Source: Morinoia aosen
Lineage: Eukaryota; Arthropoda; Malacostraca; Amphipoda; Talitridae
Reading direction: 5' to 3'
Assembly (NCBI GenBank): GCA_030386875.1
Contig: CM059578.1
Span: 22,863,009 to 22,927,008 of the forward strand
Length of the DNA: 64,000 bases
This document shows positions 1 through 11,757 of this stretch, piece after piece. Numbering within the stretch: position 1 is the stretch's first letter; each line of letters begins with the position of its first letter. Position numbers and translations under genes: made by a program. Under the pieces are notes generated by a model. That model did no database searches, was not told the origin of the DNA, and was given only the letters and a program-made list of their open reading frames with translations.

Positions 1-1174
1 CATCGATGAATTTGTTTAATTTCTTACTGTCAGATTGTTACTGCAGCTTTTCACTACAACAGCTCCTATTACGTCATGATAAATGAAGTTGTTACCGAAT
101 GATTAATTAAATTGTATCCGTAGGAAAAATTAAATTGTAACCATACGATAAATTACATGCCGAAGGAGTTATTTAAAGAGAAAGAGAATAGTGAGGAAGT
201 GGATATAAATATACCAAAGTACGATCGAACACAATTTGGAAGAAACTCTACGGGATTCATAGTGAGGATTTCACTACCGTTTTTTAGTTCTCTTATGGTT
301 TTTTCTCAAGGTTTTAAGTATTGAAGAACTTAATTCTTAAGTTTATTCTCAAGTTTCTCGTGCTTCACAGAGTTGAATAATACCTGCACAGATAAAAATT
401 CTGAAGTTCAGTTAAATCGCTTGTTAGACAAGCGATTTGAGCAAATCGGTGGATTTGCTTGCTGCGAATACACGTCGCGTTTGGTTTATCCGCGATAACG
501 AAATGAGAGTCAAAGTTTGTCTATGGTTTTAAGCATATCAAATCCCAAATATTTAGAGACAGTTTTGACATTATGATTATATGTAAAGGTTCCATACGTT
601 AGGGTTCTCTAAGGTGCGAAATATCACATACCAAAGAATATCCCACACTTTTTTTATTTCGATTCCTACACAAAATACAAGAGACCAAGACGACTGTGAT
701 TAATATCCTTACTCTTATGGAAGGATTTTTTTTTCATTACGTAACTTATGCTGCTGCGCTGCTTTGAGCGATCTGCACGATTAGATATTATTTTCGACCA
801 ACAATAAGGAAAGTTTTCATGAGCTAAAGCATAACATTCCCTTGCTGCGTACCTTAAATGCGAAAAATTAATTAACCTTTCTATATATTAGGTGAAATGC
901 TTTCATTAACCAATTCATATTAAAAATTTGAAATTATCATTAAAATATTACAAAAAATGAATTTACAGAAAACGATTAAAAATGGTTGCAGAAAAATATT
1001 TTACGTCACGAAAATCATGCATGAATTTAATTCTGAGAAAAGGACTATAAAAATGGCGAATACTATATTTTGAATATTTTTTTAATTATTTATTTGTTAT
1101 TGTTATTTTTATTGCTAACTAAAACATTACGACTTCATTATAACCTTATCATCTTATTTAATCTTACGTTAACG
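1..1174. other. Unique AT-rich flank, no gene seen
   Basis: I see no long open frame, tandem array or recognisable protein match. The stretch is AT-rich with short homopolymer runs and ends where the 28-bp array begins. The only distinct structure is the small hairpin at 414-438. Confidence 0.5.
414..438. repeat. Short perfect inverted repeat
   Basis: Arms AAATCGCTTGT and ACAAGCGATTT are exact reverse complements of 11 bp, separated by the 3-nt loop TAG. A weaker related hairpin (arms TAAGCGAT/ATCGCTTA) occurs at 11345-11365. Function unknown; it could be a mobile-element terminus or chance. Confidence 0.7.
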
Positions 1175-2634
1175 TAACTATGGGCCATTACCAATTAGCC
1201 ATAACTTATGGGCCATTACCAAGTAGCCATAACTTATGGGCCATTACCAATTAGCCATAACTTAAGGACCATTACCAATTAGCCATAACTTATGGGCCAT
1301 TACCAATTAGCCATAACTTAAGGACCATTACCAATTAGCCATAACTTATGGGCCATTACCAAGTAGCCATAACTTATGGGCCATTACCAATTAGCCATAA
1401 CTTATGGGCCATTACCAATTAGCCATAACTTAAGGACCATTACCAATTAGCCATAACTTATGGGCCATTACCAATTAGCCATAACTTAGGGGCCATTACC
1501 AATTACTCATAACTTATGGGCCATTACCAATTAGCCATAACTTAAGGACCATTACCAATTAGCCATAACTTATGGGCCATTACCAATTAGCCATAACTTA
1601 AGGACCATTACCAATTAGCCATAACTTATGGGCCATTACCAATTAGCCATAACTTATGGGCCATTACCAATTAGCCATAACTTATGGGCCATTACCAATT
1701 AGCCATAACTTATAGGGCCATTACCAATCAGCCATAACTTATGGGCCATTACCAATTAGCCATAACTTAAGGACCATTACCAATTAGCCATAACTTATGG
1801 GCCATTACCAATTAGCCATAACTTATGGGCCATTACCAATTAGCCATAACTTATGGGCCATTACCAATTAGCCATAACTTATGGGTCATTACCAATTAGC
1901 CATAACTTATGGGTCATTACCAATTAGCCATAACTTATGGGCAATTACCAATTAGCCATAACTTATGGGCCATTACCAAGTCGCCATAACTTATGGGCCA
2001 TTACCAATCAGTCATAACTTATGGGCCATTACCAATTAGCCATAACTTATGGGCCATTACCAATCAGTCATAACTTATGGGCCATTACCAATTAGCCATA
2101 ACTTATGGGCCATTACCAATCAGTCATAACTTATGGGCCATTACCAATTAGCCATAACTTATGGGCCATTACCAATTAGCCATAACTTATGGGCCATTAC
2201 CAAGTAGCCATAACTTATGGGCCATTACCAATTAGCCATAACGCATGGGCCATTACCAATTAGCCATAACTTATGGGCCATTACCAATTAGCCATAACTT
2301 ATGGGCCATTACCAATTAGCCATAACTTATGGGCCATTACCAATCAGTCATAACTTATGGGCCATTCCCAATTAGCCATAAATTATGGGCCATTACCAAG
2401 TAGCCATAACTTATGGGCCATTACCAATTACTCATAACTTATGGGCCATTACCAATTACTCATAACTTATGGGCCATTACCAATTAGCCATAACTTATGG
2501 GCCATTACCAATCAGTCATAACTTATGGGCCATTACCAATTACTCATAACTTATGGGCCATTACCAATTAGCCATAACTTATGGGCCATTACCAATTAGC
2601 CATAACTTATGGGCCATTACCAATTGGGCATAAC
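1175..2634. repeat. 28-bp minisatellite, about 52 copies
   Basis: The 28-bp unit contains GGGCCATTACCAATTAGCC and repeats with few indels. Units join through CCATAACTTATGG, an inverted repeat with 6-bp arms around one C. Unit variants (TTAAGGACC for TTATGGGCC; AATCAGTC for AATTAGCC) recur at multiples of 56 bp, so part of the array grew as dimers. No unit encodes a conserved peptide. Confidence 0.97.
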
Positions 2635-2734
2635 ACAATTCAAAATTGACAACATATTATCAATTAGTCATCCAAGACATGAGTGAAAACTATGGAGATT
2701 TTGCACTTCGGATAATTGTGTATTACAATAGCAC

Positions 2735-3460
2735 ATTGTTTCCAGGGTTAGTTTCAATTGATCATTGTTTCCAGGGTCAGTTGCAAATACAATTGATCAT
2801 TGTTTCCAGGGTTAGTTGCAATTGATCATTATTTCCAGGGTCAGCTACAATTGATCATTATTTCCAGGGTCAGCTACAATTGATCATTATTTCCAGGGTC
2901 AGCTACAATTGATCATTATTTCCAGGGTCAGCTACAATTGATCATTATTTCCAGGGTCAGTTACAATTGATCATTATTTCCAGGGTCAGTTACAGTTGAT
3001 CATTATTTCCAGGGTCAGCTGCAATTGATCATTATTTCCAGGGTCAGCTACAATTGATCATTATTTCCAGGGTCAGTTACAGTTGATCATTATTTCCAGG
3101 GTCAGCTACAATTGATCATTATTTCCAGGGTCAGTTACAGTTGATCATTATTTCCAGGGTCAGCTACAATTGATCATTATTTCCAGGGTCAGTTACAGTT
3201 GATCATTATTTCCAGGGTCAGCTACAATTGATCATTATTTCCAGGGTCAGTTACAATTGATCATTATTTCCAGGGTCAGCTACAATTGATCATTATTTCC
3301 AGGGTCAGTTACAGTTGATCATTATTTCCAGGGTCAGTTACAATTGATCATTATTTCCAGGGTCAGCTACAATTGATCATTATTTCCAGGGTCAGTTACA
3401 GTTGATCATTATTTCCAGGGTCAGCTACAATTGATCATTATTTCCAGGGTGAGTTACAAT
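2735..3460. repeat. 29-bp minisatellite, about 25 copies
   Basis: The 29-bp unit carries TTGATCATTATTTCCAGGGT followed by CAGCTACAA or CAGTTACAG. The first copies (2735-2830) are more diverged and one has a short insertion. The CTACAA and TTACAG types alternate at 58-bp spacing over 3080-3200. Each unit contains the palindrome TGATCA. Confidence 0.97.
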
Positions 3461-3749
3461 TCCAATCAGTTGTAATACAAAACAGAAGTTCATAACGACT
3501 TGCTTCAAAATAGAGTAGTTTGCCAGAACCAATTGCAAAACCAATAATTTGCAGTCATTTATAGCAGTGTAGTGGCATTCAATGGTAATTTGAGTATAAA
3601 GTAATTTACAACCTTTGATTGTAAAATAACGAAGTTTACAAAGATTTGTGCAAGATAAAGTTATTTACTAGACCTTATTGCAATATGTAGTGATTTACAT
3701 TTGCTTTCACTGAAGGGAAGAGTTTTTAGACATGAATAATAACTATAAT
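3461..3749. other. Unique spacer between two arrays
   Basis: About 290 bp of AT-rich sequence separates the 29-bp and 32-bp arrays. No coding frame or clear repeat seen. Confidence 0.5.
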
Positions 3750-5317
3750 TTAATAATTGGCGTATTAAAAGACCGTCAACTTGTTTAATTTTCATATTAA
3801 ATGACTGCCAAGTTTAATAATTAGCTTATTAAACGACCGCCAAGTTTAATAACTAGCTTATTAAATGACCGCCAAGTTTAATAATTAGCTTATTAAATGA
3901 CCCCCAAGTTTAATAATTAGCTTATTAAATGACCGCAAAGTTTAATTATTAGCTTATTAAATGACCGCAAAGTTTAATAATTAGCTCATTAAATGACCGC
4001 CAAGTTTAATAATTAGCTTATCAAATGACCGCAAAGTTTAATAATTAGCTTATTAAATGACCGCCAAGTTTATTATTTAGCTTATTAAATGACCGCCAAG
4101 TTCAATAATTAGCTTATTAAATGACCCCCAAGTTTAATAATTAGCTTATTAAATGACCGCAAAGTTTAATAATTAGCTTATTAAATGACCGCCAAGTTTA
4201 TTATTTAGCTTATTAAATGACCGCCAAGTTTAATAACTAGAATATTAAATGACCCTCAAGTTTAATAATTAGCTTATTAAATGACCGCAAAGTTTAATAA
4301 TTAGCCTATTGAATGACCCCCAAGTTTAATAATTAGCTTATTAAATGACCCCCAAGTTTAATAATTAGCTTATTAAATGACCCCCAAGTTTAATAATTAG
4401 CTCATTAAATGACCGCCATGTTTAATAATTAGCTTATTAAATGACCCCCAAGTTTAATAATTAGCTTATTAAATGACCGCCAAGTTTAATAATTAGCTTA
4501 TTAAATGACCGCCAAGTTTAATAATTAGCTTATTAAATGACCCCCAAGTTTAATAATTAGCTTATTAAATGACCGTCAAGTTTAATAATTAGCTTATTAA
4601 ATGACCCCCAAGTTTAATAATTAGCTTATTAAATGACCCCCAAGTGTAATAATTAGCTTATTAAATGACCGCCAAGTTTAATAATTAGCTTATTAAATGA
4701 CCCCCAAGTTTAATAATTAGCTTATTAAATGAACGCCAAGTTTAATAATTAGCTTATTAAATGACCGACAAGTTTAATAATTAGCTTATTAAATGACCCC
4801 CAAGTTTAATAATTAGCTTATTGAATGACCCCCAAGTTTAATAATTAGCTTATTAAATGACCGCCAAGTTTAATAATTAGCTTATTAAATGACCGCCAAG
4901 TTTAATAATTAGCCTATTGAATGACCCCCAAGTTTAATAATTAGCCTATTGAATGACCCCCAAGTTTAATAATTAGCCTATTGAATGACCCCCAAGTTTA
5001 ATAATTAGCTTATTGGATGACCCCCAAGTTCAATAATTAGCTTATTGAATGACCCCCAAGTTTAATAATTAGCTTATTGAATGACCCCCAAGTTTAATTA
5101 TTAGCTTATTAAATGACCCCCAAGTTTAATAATTAGCTTATTAAATAACCGCTAAGTTTAATTATTAGCTTATTAAATGACCCCCAAGTTTAATAATTAG
5201 CTTATTGAATGACCCCCAAGTTTAATTATTAGCTTATTAAATGACCCCCAAGTTAAATAATTAGCTTATTAAATAACCGCCAAGTTTAATAATTAGCTTA
5301 TTAAATAACCGCCAAGT
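3750..5317. repeat. 32-bp minisatellite with a hairpin in each unit, about 49 copies
   Basis: The unit alternates AT-rich TTTAATAATTAGCTTATTAAA-type sequence with GACCGCCAAG or GACCCCCAAG. In the consensus, TTTAATAA and TTATTAAA form perfect 8-bp arms around the 5-nt loop TTAGC. Variation clusters by neighbourhood: a TTGAATGACC type dominates 4910-5100 and AAATAACCGC the distal end, as expected for local duplication. Confidence 0.97.
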
Positions 5318-5439
5318 ACAAGCCAGCGAGGAACACAGTTGAGTTCTATGTAAAGTGCAGCTGCCACAGGGCGTGCAGATGTAAGCAAATACAGCTGCAG
5401 CATTGATCCCACTCACACAGCTGTTCTTACACAGCAGTT

Positions 5440-5850
5440 ATAATGTCTACCAACACTGATTTAACACAACAGTTATAGTGTCAAAACATACTGACCTAAT
5501 ACAACAGTTGCAATGCCTACACAAACAAGTGATCCAATACAACAGTTGCAATGCGTACACCAACAAGTGATCCAATACAACAGTTGCATTGCCTACACAA
5601 ACAAGTGATCCAATACAACAGTTGCAATGCCTACACAAACAAATGATCCAATACAACAGTTGCAATGCCTACACAAACAAGTGATCCAACACAACAGTTG
5701 CAATGCCTACACAAACAAATGATCCAATACAACAGTTGCAATGCCTACACAAACAACTGTTCGCACACAACAGTTGCAATGTTTACACAATCATTTGCCT
5801 CTACACAACAGCTCTAATATCTACACAAACACACCTGCAACACAGTTCAC
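5440..5850. repeat. 38-bp degenerate minisatellite
   Basis: The core CAACAGTTGCAATGC followed by CTACACAAACAA and GTGATCCAATA repeats at 38 bp, best between 5500 and 5760. Both flanks decay into looser CAACAGTT/CACAACTG sequence up to about 5960. CAACAGTTG is close to the palindrome CAACTGTTG. Open frames here follow the repeat and are not genes. Confidence 0.9.
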
Positions 5851-5959
5851 ACAACACAACTGGCAGTGCCCCGCAGTTAACTGTTCACTGCGTACACTGG
5901 AACACAACTGCAAACAACTGGATCACAACTGCCACAGTTGGGACCGTGCAGTTAACTGA

Positions 5960-6469
5960 ACGCCAGCTCCACGTTTGATGCTCCAGAGGCACTACACAAC
6001 AGTTGGTTCGGGCAGTTTTTTGGGCATTTTTTGCCAGTTAGGCCGTCAATGGGTATAGGGTAGTGGGGGGAGATGGGGGGGGGGGGGGGGAGAAGGGGGG
6101 AGAGGGAGTAAAGGGGTTCCGGTGGGGTTAGTTGGTAGGGAAATTTAAAATGAGAGGCACGTTCACGTGGATGAAAAAATTATTTTTGGATGTGAATTCC
6201 ATGCAGAAATCGGGATGTGAACGCGCGGTCGTAGGAAAAAATGGAAAGAGATTCCGTATCAAAATTAACGATTCTTTCTGTGCATGGATGCCTTGAATAT
6301 GAAATTAAGTGTTCAGTGTTATGATCATTGACAAAATGTACGCTTTGAATCACATTCAGAATTTGTACTTTCCTATGAGCTAGTACGAATACCAATTTAT
6401 AATTTTAAAGTATTTTTGATGTGTGTGAATACGGTTTCCAGTATGTTTATGCTCGTGATTTTTTGTTAC
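5960..6469. other. Unique spacer with poly-G tract
   Basis: A G-rich tract at 6062-6112 includes an uninterrupted run of about 16 G and several runs of 4-6 G, compatible with a G-quadruplex on the plus strand. The rest is AT-rich with no recognisable coding sequence. Confidence 0.6.
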
Positions 6470-6753
6470 TAGAAATTCTGTGCCGTCAAAATTGACGGCA
6501 TCATTCACATACACATACACTCTGACGGCATGAGTCTTTAAATTTACAAAGTAAAAGTAAAAAAATAAATTAAAAAATAATTTGTCCTACGTTTGTTTAT
6601 AAGAAGCGGACTTGAAATTTTACACTGCCATGGGCAAGTTGTTTCAGAACAAAGGTTAGATAAAACACACAATATATATTTAAATTGATGGTTATATAAT
6701 AGCACTAATGTACACGACCCGTCAGAAATGACGGGGGAAAAAATCTAGCTAAA
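6470..6753. mobile_element. Candidate small inverted-repeat element
   Basis: Both ends start from CTAG followed by an imperfectly matching run and a short palindrome in inverse order. The left end holds TGCCGTCAAAATTGACGGCA (6481-6500, 9-bp arms around AA). The right end holds CCGTCAGAAATGACGG (6-bp arms, about 6718-6733). The outer arms match only loosely, so a degraded MITE is an inference; the right end also belongs to the dispersed family at 57914. Confidence 0.35.
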
Positions 6754-6915
6754 CATATTTTGTTTAAATAAACCTTGCAGGTGTGGATGCCAAACAAATA
6801 TATCCATGCCAACAGTACCCGCCATCAAAATATTCTTGTACTTGTGCACTGGTGAAACTCGTATCACAGATACGGTCATTGAGCGTCCTTGTGAGCGTCA
6901 CAGACACACGCACCA
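6707..6915. repeat. Dispersed repeat, copy A
   Basis: About 200 bp align by eye, in the same orientation, with 57914-58125. Shared landmarks are the CCGTCA/TGACGG motif at the start, CACTGGTGAAACTCG and AGATACGGTCATT. On the minus strand both copies can be read as DRI-x-D-x-SFTSAQ-x-Q-x-YF, so the family may carry a decayed coding segment. No family name can be assigned. Confidence 0.7.
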
Positions 6916-6994
6916 ACCAAGCAAGCAACAACTCTGTAGTATTACGCAGTGGATTTAAAAACATTTGTGCTGTATATTTTATCTACACATAAAT

Positions 6995-7430
6995 ATCAGA
7001 GTACTATGAGTACATCGTTGTACTGCATCCGTAATGTACAGCCATGAGAGTACACAATATATGTACGTTATAGTGCATCCTTTAATTGCGTATAGAGTAC
7101 ATGTACGTAATTGTGTATCTGCTATGTACGGACACAGCACATGTACGTAATTGTGTATTATATATGTACGTACACAGCACATGTACGTAATTGTGTATCC
7201 GCTATGTACGCATACAGCACATGTACGTAATTGTGTATTCGCTATGTACGTATACAGCACATGTACGTAATTGTGTATCCTCGATGTACGTACACAGTAC
7301 ATGTACGTTGTAGTATATAAGCTATGTACGTACACAGTATATGTACACTGTTGTATATCCACCATGTAAATCCATGAGAATACACAGTACAATAACATTG
7401 CAGCGTATCCACTACGTACACGTATAGAGT
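6995..7430. repeat. 40-bp GTAC-rich minisatellite
   Basis: The clearest copies start at 7141, 7181, 7221 and 7261, each with ATGTACGTAATTGTGTAT then a second GTACG block and ACAGCAC. Outer copies are more diverged. Copies contain TGTACGTACA, a perfect 10-bp palindrome. The 217-residue frame on the minus strand is a by-product of the repeat. Confidence 0.92.
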
Positions 7431-7600
7431 ACACGTACATGCAGCAGTACATAATACACATTACACAGTACACAGTACACGTACATGCAGCAGTACACAG
7501 TTCACAGCACACAGTACAGTACACGTACATGCAGCAGTACACAGTACACAGTACACAGTACACAGTACACAGTACACAGAGTCTGTATAGAGACACACTA
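7431..7600. repeat. 7-bp GTACACA microsatellite
   Basis: Interrupted (GTACACA)n, cleanest at 7537-7580, mixed with CATGCAGCAGTACACA blocks. It is continuous with the 40-bp GTAC-rich array, so the two probably share an origin. Confidence 0.9.
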
Positions 7601-7894
7601 CACAGCACATGTATGCCCGGTAGATGCATCATCCAAAAAAATAAAACAAAAAACTTAAATTCATTCCGCGCCGTCGATCGAAAAATTCAAAAAAGCGCCA
7701 CAAAAACACCGGCAGCGAGCGCAGAAAAAATAAACAACGACTGCCCGCAAAAAATAGATAAAAAATGCCCTCGAGGCCTCAAAATCAACACAATAGACAA
7801 TAAATAGCAAGTGAGGCGCCGTTGTAGCGGGCCAGCGCGGCAAAAACTTCGCTGAGGAGAAAAACAGAAACTGAAGCTGCGTGAACACGGTGTA
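7601..7894. other. Unique spacer, locally GC-rich
   Basis: About 290 bp between arrays, with a CpG-containing segment near 7665-7865 (CGCGCCGTCGATCG and GCGCCGTTGTAGCGGGCCAGC). The minus-strand frame crossing it is carried mostly by the neighbouring repeat. Nothing recognised. Confidence 0.4.
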
Positions 7895-8250
7895 GGTAGT
7901 CATTACGGGGTAGAGGGTAGATGTGCAGGTAGAGGGTGTAGATGGGGTGTAGGGGATGGGCAGGTAGAGAAGAGGTAGAGGTAGATGGCAGGTAGAGTGG
8001 TGGTTGGTGAAGTGTAAGGCATGGTGGATGGGAGGTAGAGAGGTGGTAGATGAGTAGATGGGCAGGTAGAGTGAAGGTAGAGGTGCAGGTAGAGTGGCGG
8101 TAGATGGGTAGATGGGCAGGTAGAGGGGGTAGATGGGTAGATGGGCAGGTAGAATGGGGGTAGAGGTAGATGGGCAGGTAGTGTGATGGTAGAGGTAGAT
8201 GGGCAAATAAAGCGGTGGTAGATTGGTAGATGGGCAGGTAGAGAGGTGTG
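7895..8250. repeat. Degenerate TAGATGGGCAGGTAGAG minisatellite
   Basis: Variants of TAGATGGGCAGGTAGAG repeat at irregular spacing of about 20-30 bp. Its last two units (from 8187) are part of the left arm of the large inverted duplication and are copied in reverse at 8680-8735. Confidence 0.9.
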
Positions 8251-8735
8251 TGAGCTTTGTAGAAAAGCAGTAGAACAGCAGATAACCACATTATGCAAAG
8301 TAGTAAAAATACAATTGTACATTAATACTAAATTACGCCAAAATAACCCATCTACAGTGAGTCAAACCACTTCATTATGAATATCCTACCATAGAATAAA
8401 CAAAATAGTTTGTTTGTATGCTTTTATAAGAAAATATGATACATTTGTTTTTATACTTATAATATACTGTTTTTATAATGTATCATATTTTCTTATAAAA
8501 GCATACAAACAAACTATTTTGTTTATTCTATGGTAGGAAATTCATACTGAAGTGGTTTGACTCACTGTAGACGGGTTATTTTGGCGTAATTTAGTATTAA
8601 TGTACAATTGTATTTTTACTTCTTAGCATCATGTGGTTATCTGCTGTTCTACTGCCTTTCTACAAAGCTCACACACCTCTCTACCTGCCCATCTACCAAT
8701 CTACCACCGCTTTATTTGCCCATCTACCTCTACCA
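8187..8735. repeat. 259-bp near-perfect inverted duplication
   Basis: Left arm 8187-8445 and right arm 8477-8735 are reverse complements with about 7 mismatches in 259 bp and no indels (paired coordinates always sum to 16922). The loop is 31 nt of AT-rich sequence (8446-8476). The left arm includes the edge of the TAGATGGGCAGG array, and the right arm carries that edge in reverse, so the array existed before the duplication. A transcript would fold into one long hairpin; a single DNA strand could extrude a cruciform. Confidence 0.97.
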
Positions 8736-8974
8736 GCAAGCATTGAGTACTCAAGTAAAAAACATTTCAGAAATATTAAGTACGTTTAGCTAGCAAAGAC
8801 CAAAAAATCAACAAACGTACGTTATTAACAGAAATTATTTTTGGAAAGTAAAATATATAGCATTCAGTACGGAAGAAATTATTCTATACACCATCATTTC
8901 TTTTTCGTATAAACAAACTTACTGATAATTATATTAAGACTTCATATATGACCATTGTTTTAGGCAGCAGCCTT
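8736..8974. other. Unique AT-rich spacer
   Basis: About 240 bp between the inverted duplication and the 27-bp array. No feature seen. Confidence 0.5.
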
Positions 8975-9495
8975 TATCATCCTTTACCCTATCAGCACCT
9001 CTATCACCCTCCAGTCTATCCATCACCCTCCAGTCTATCTATAGCCTCTATCACCCTCCTCTCTATCTATAGCCTCTATCACCCTCCACTCTATCAGCAC
9101 CTCTATCACTCTCCACTCTATCATCACCTCTATCATCCTCCACTCTATCAGCACCTCTATCACCCTCCATTCTATCACCACCTCTATCACTCTCCACTCT
9201 ATCATCACCTCTATCACCCTCCACTCTATCAGCACCTCTATCACCCTCCATTCTATCACCACCTCTATCACCCTCCACTCTATCAGCACCTTTCTCACCC
9301 TCCACTCTATCACCACCTTTCTCACCCTCCACTCTATCAGCACCTCTATCACCCTCCATTCTATCAGCACCTCTATCACCCTCCACTCTATCACCACCTC
9401 TATCACCCTCCACTCTATCTGCACCTCTATCTCCCTCCACTCTATCAGCACCTCTATCACCCTCCACTCTATCACCACCTCTATCACCCTCCTCA
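8975..9495. repeat. 27-bp minisatellite, about 19 copies
   Basis: The unit is CTCTATCACCCTCCACTCTA followed by TCAGCAC or TCACCAC. Because 27 is a multiple of 3 and the unit is stop-free, one plus-strand frame (LYHPPLYQH-type) and two minus-strand frames stay open. These are repeat artefacts. Confidence 0.96.
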
Positions 9496-10309
9496 TTACC
9501 TACCAACCTGTTTATCTGATCCATTACCTCCATCAATCACTTAAGGGCTCTAATGTTTTGCTTAAATCGTTGTCGTATTGAACAAGAAGCGATTTTTAAT
9601 GCACAAGCTTCAAGTTAATCAACAAAAAATATTTAATTGATACGAAAAGTTGAATAAACTTCAAGGCATCTCTATGTTAGTGTTTGTCTCAGCATTAAGT
9701 GTAAGCAAAGTCAAATTATTTCAGTGCAGAAATAAGTTGCTAGCTAATATTGCTCATTGGGAAGCTAATATCGAAATTCTCGATTTTTCACGGAAAGAAA
9801 TTTTAACTTTGCAATCTGCTTTCGGAATTAGTTTTGAGCGAAAAAAGGTCAATTTTGCAATGAAGGTTTTCCAAAATTACGTGGAACGAAATGGCGAATT
9901 TAACAGCATGGGTGAGTCAATTTTACAAAATTTTCAGTTGAGACGTTGTTCTTCCCAATGAGCGATATGAATTCCATGACTAATCGTATTGTAAATTAAA
10001 AATGTATCTACGCCTTCAAAATGTCATCACACAATTAACAATAACTTTTTATTTGTATGATGTATATATTTTATGCACATAATTTACACGTACACTGCAG
10101 CATATCAATTGTAGTACGCAAGTTTTTTTAATCTCTTTACATGCATATGAATCATTTGATTCATGCTCAAAAGTCTACGGACTTTACAGCCAACATTTAG
10201 ATATCTTTTCCTCCTGCATCGCATTGATTAATAAATAACGAATAATTAAACTGTGAATTAGAAGTTTGTGTTGATACACACGCGTTGGAAAAATTCATTT
10301 TTGTGTATC
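9496..10309. other. Unique region holding one weak ORF
   Basis: Non-repetitive AT-rich DNA. The only notable frame is the candidate at 9674-9961. The remainder (9962-10309) shows no open frame or repeat I can support. Confidence 0.5.
9674..9961 (+). CDS. Hypothetical 95-residue ORF, possible transposase exon remnant
   Basis: This is a non-repetitive frame opening at the first ATG (9674); it is also open upstream to a TTG at 9650. Amino-acid use looks protein-like (several W, F, K, E). The segment SFERKKVNFAMKVFQNYV loosely recalls the F-x-KM-x-V-x-x-A-x-QVF-x-x-SV pattern of P-element/THAP9-type transposases, but the match is weak and from memory. A splice-donor-like GGTGAGT follows the ATG at 9908-9910, so the real exon, if any, could end there. 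There is no clear upstream promoter or partner exon. It may equally be a chance ORF. Confidence 0.25.
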   Translation: MLVFVSALSVSKVKLFQCRNKLLANIAHWEANIEILDFSRKEILTLQSAFGISFERKKVNFAMKVFQNYVERNGEFNSMGESILQNFQLRRCSSQ

Positions 10310-10510
10310 ATCCATTGTTGATGTGCATCTCACATTTATATATAAATCTGTCATTTTTGATGTGCAATATCCATTTATGATGTGTATCATCCGTTTTTGA
10401 TGTGTATCATCCATTTATGTGCATCATTCATGTGTATCATTAATCTCATTTATGCGTATCCTCCATCTATGATGTGCATCATCCATTTATTATGTGTATT
10501 TGCCCCTTTG
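10310..10510. repeat. Degenerate repeat of about 20 bp
   Basis: Variants of TGATGTGTATCATCCATTTA recur about ten times with irregular length. It fades after 10510 into unique sequence. Confidence 0.8.
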
Positions 10511-11757
10511 GATGTGTACCGCTCTGTTTTTGTGCGTAATGCTAAATTTTGTCAACGTCCCCCACATTTACGGCTTACGTCTGCTATTTATTTATCTATT
10601 TATTGTTTCCCCCTCCTTATACTTAGTCATCAGCCACTCATGGGTCCCACCTTTATTTATGTCAGTCGCTACTCTCTGCATTTAAACAGTTGATTTATTT
10701 ATTTGAACAATATTTATTTATTTCTTTGAACAATTTATTTATCACAAGCGGTACAGTAGCAAAATGTTTCTTAAGTCTAGTAAAGTTAAAACATTTGAGT
10801 AGAGCTACTTGTGGGCCCTAATTAGTTCAGCGACTTCTAGGGAATTATTCATCATTATTCAGAATTTTTTAAATGGAAATACTTAATTTCGGTTTTTATT
10901 GCTCATTATTGTGTTCATGTTCTTCGCACACTGCTTAGCTTATGTGTCAGTTAAGAATAACGCTGTTGAACTAGCGTTTACTTCATCAAAGCAAAAATCA
11001 CGGGAAAATTTAAAGAAAAGTTGAAGTTGAAAGTTAAAGTTTAAAGAAATTCTAAATCATTTGGCGAAACTGCTCAACTTTGGCAGGTGTCGACAAAATT
11101 ATACTATTTTCAGCTATTTTTGTGCAGCCGTATCGAGGTTTTTAAATTTTCCTCGTATGGGACGGTTTTTCAAAAAATGCCATTTCTCGCAAATATATTT
11201 TTTTAGTTCAAAAACCTAATTTAATGGAAGTTTCACGTGAGGCATCTTGAGCAGACACTTACTCACACGAGGAAATGCAGGAATTAAATTCGCGTATTTC
11301 ATTATTAAGATAAGTACGAGGTACATGTACAGTTTCATGTTAATTAAGCGATGCCAAATCGCTTAGTGTGTATTTGCATATCTGTATTGTAACCTGTCAT
11401 TAAGAATAATAAAAAAACCCAAGACAAAGTCAGAACAAATTTGAAACTGTGAGCCCCACTCAATATTTATTGTTTGCTCAAGTTCACCATAGAAACGCTC
11501 GTGTTTCAAATCATAAAATGTCAATCGGCAAAAATCGCTGGGCTTGCTGTTAGAAAACGGGCCATAGAAAATTTGAGGGGGAGACCCAAGCCAAGTATTA
11601 GCAATAAAATCATGTTAATTCGCTTGAATAGAGGCTCTTTAAATTACTGTATAAACTAAGATCTTACGCATGCATTTGCACTAACGTGAATTCCAACAAC
11701 ACAGTGCTATTTATCATAATTTTATGATTACGTTGACTATGTTTAAGCGGTTGCTGC
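10511..11757. other. Unique AT-rich region
   Basis: Nothing coding is recognised in about 1.25 kb. Short frames at 10382-10693 and 11474-11659 (plus) are low in complexity or unsupported. A small hairpin lies at 11345-11365 (TAAGCGAT, loop GCCAA, ATCGCTTA). Confidence 0.5.

Noticed and set aside
3750..5317. CRISPR-like array of about 32-bp repeats
   Set aside because: Units are directly adjacent with no unique spacers, there are no cas genes, and the DNA looks eukaryotic. The same holds for the 28- and 29-bp arrays at 1.2-3.5 kb.
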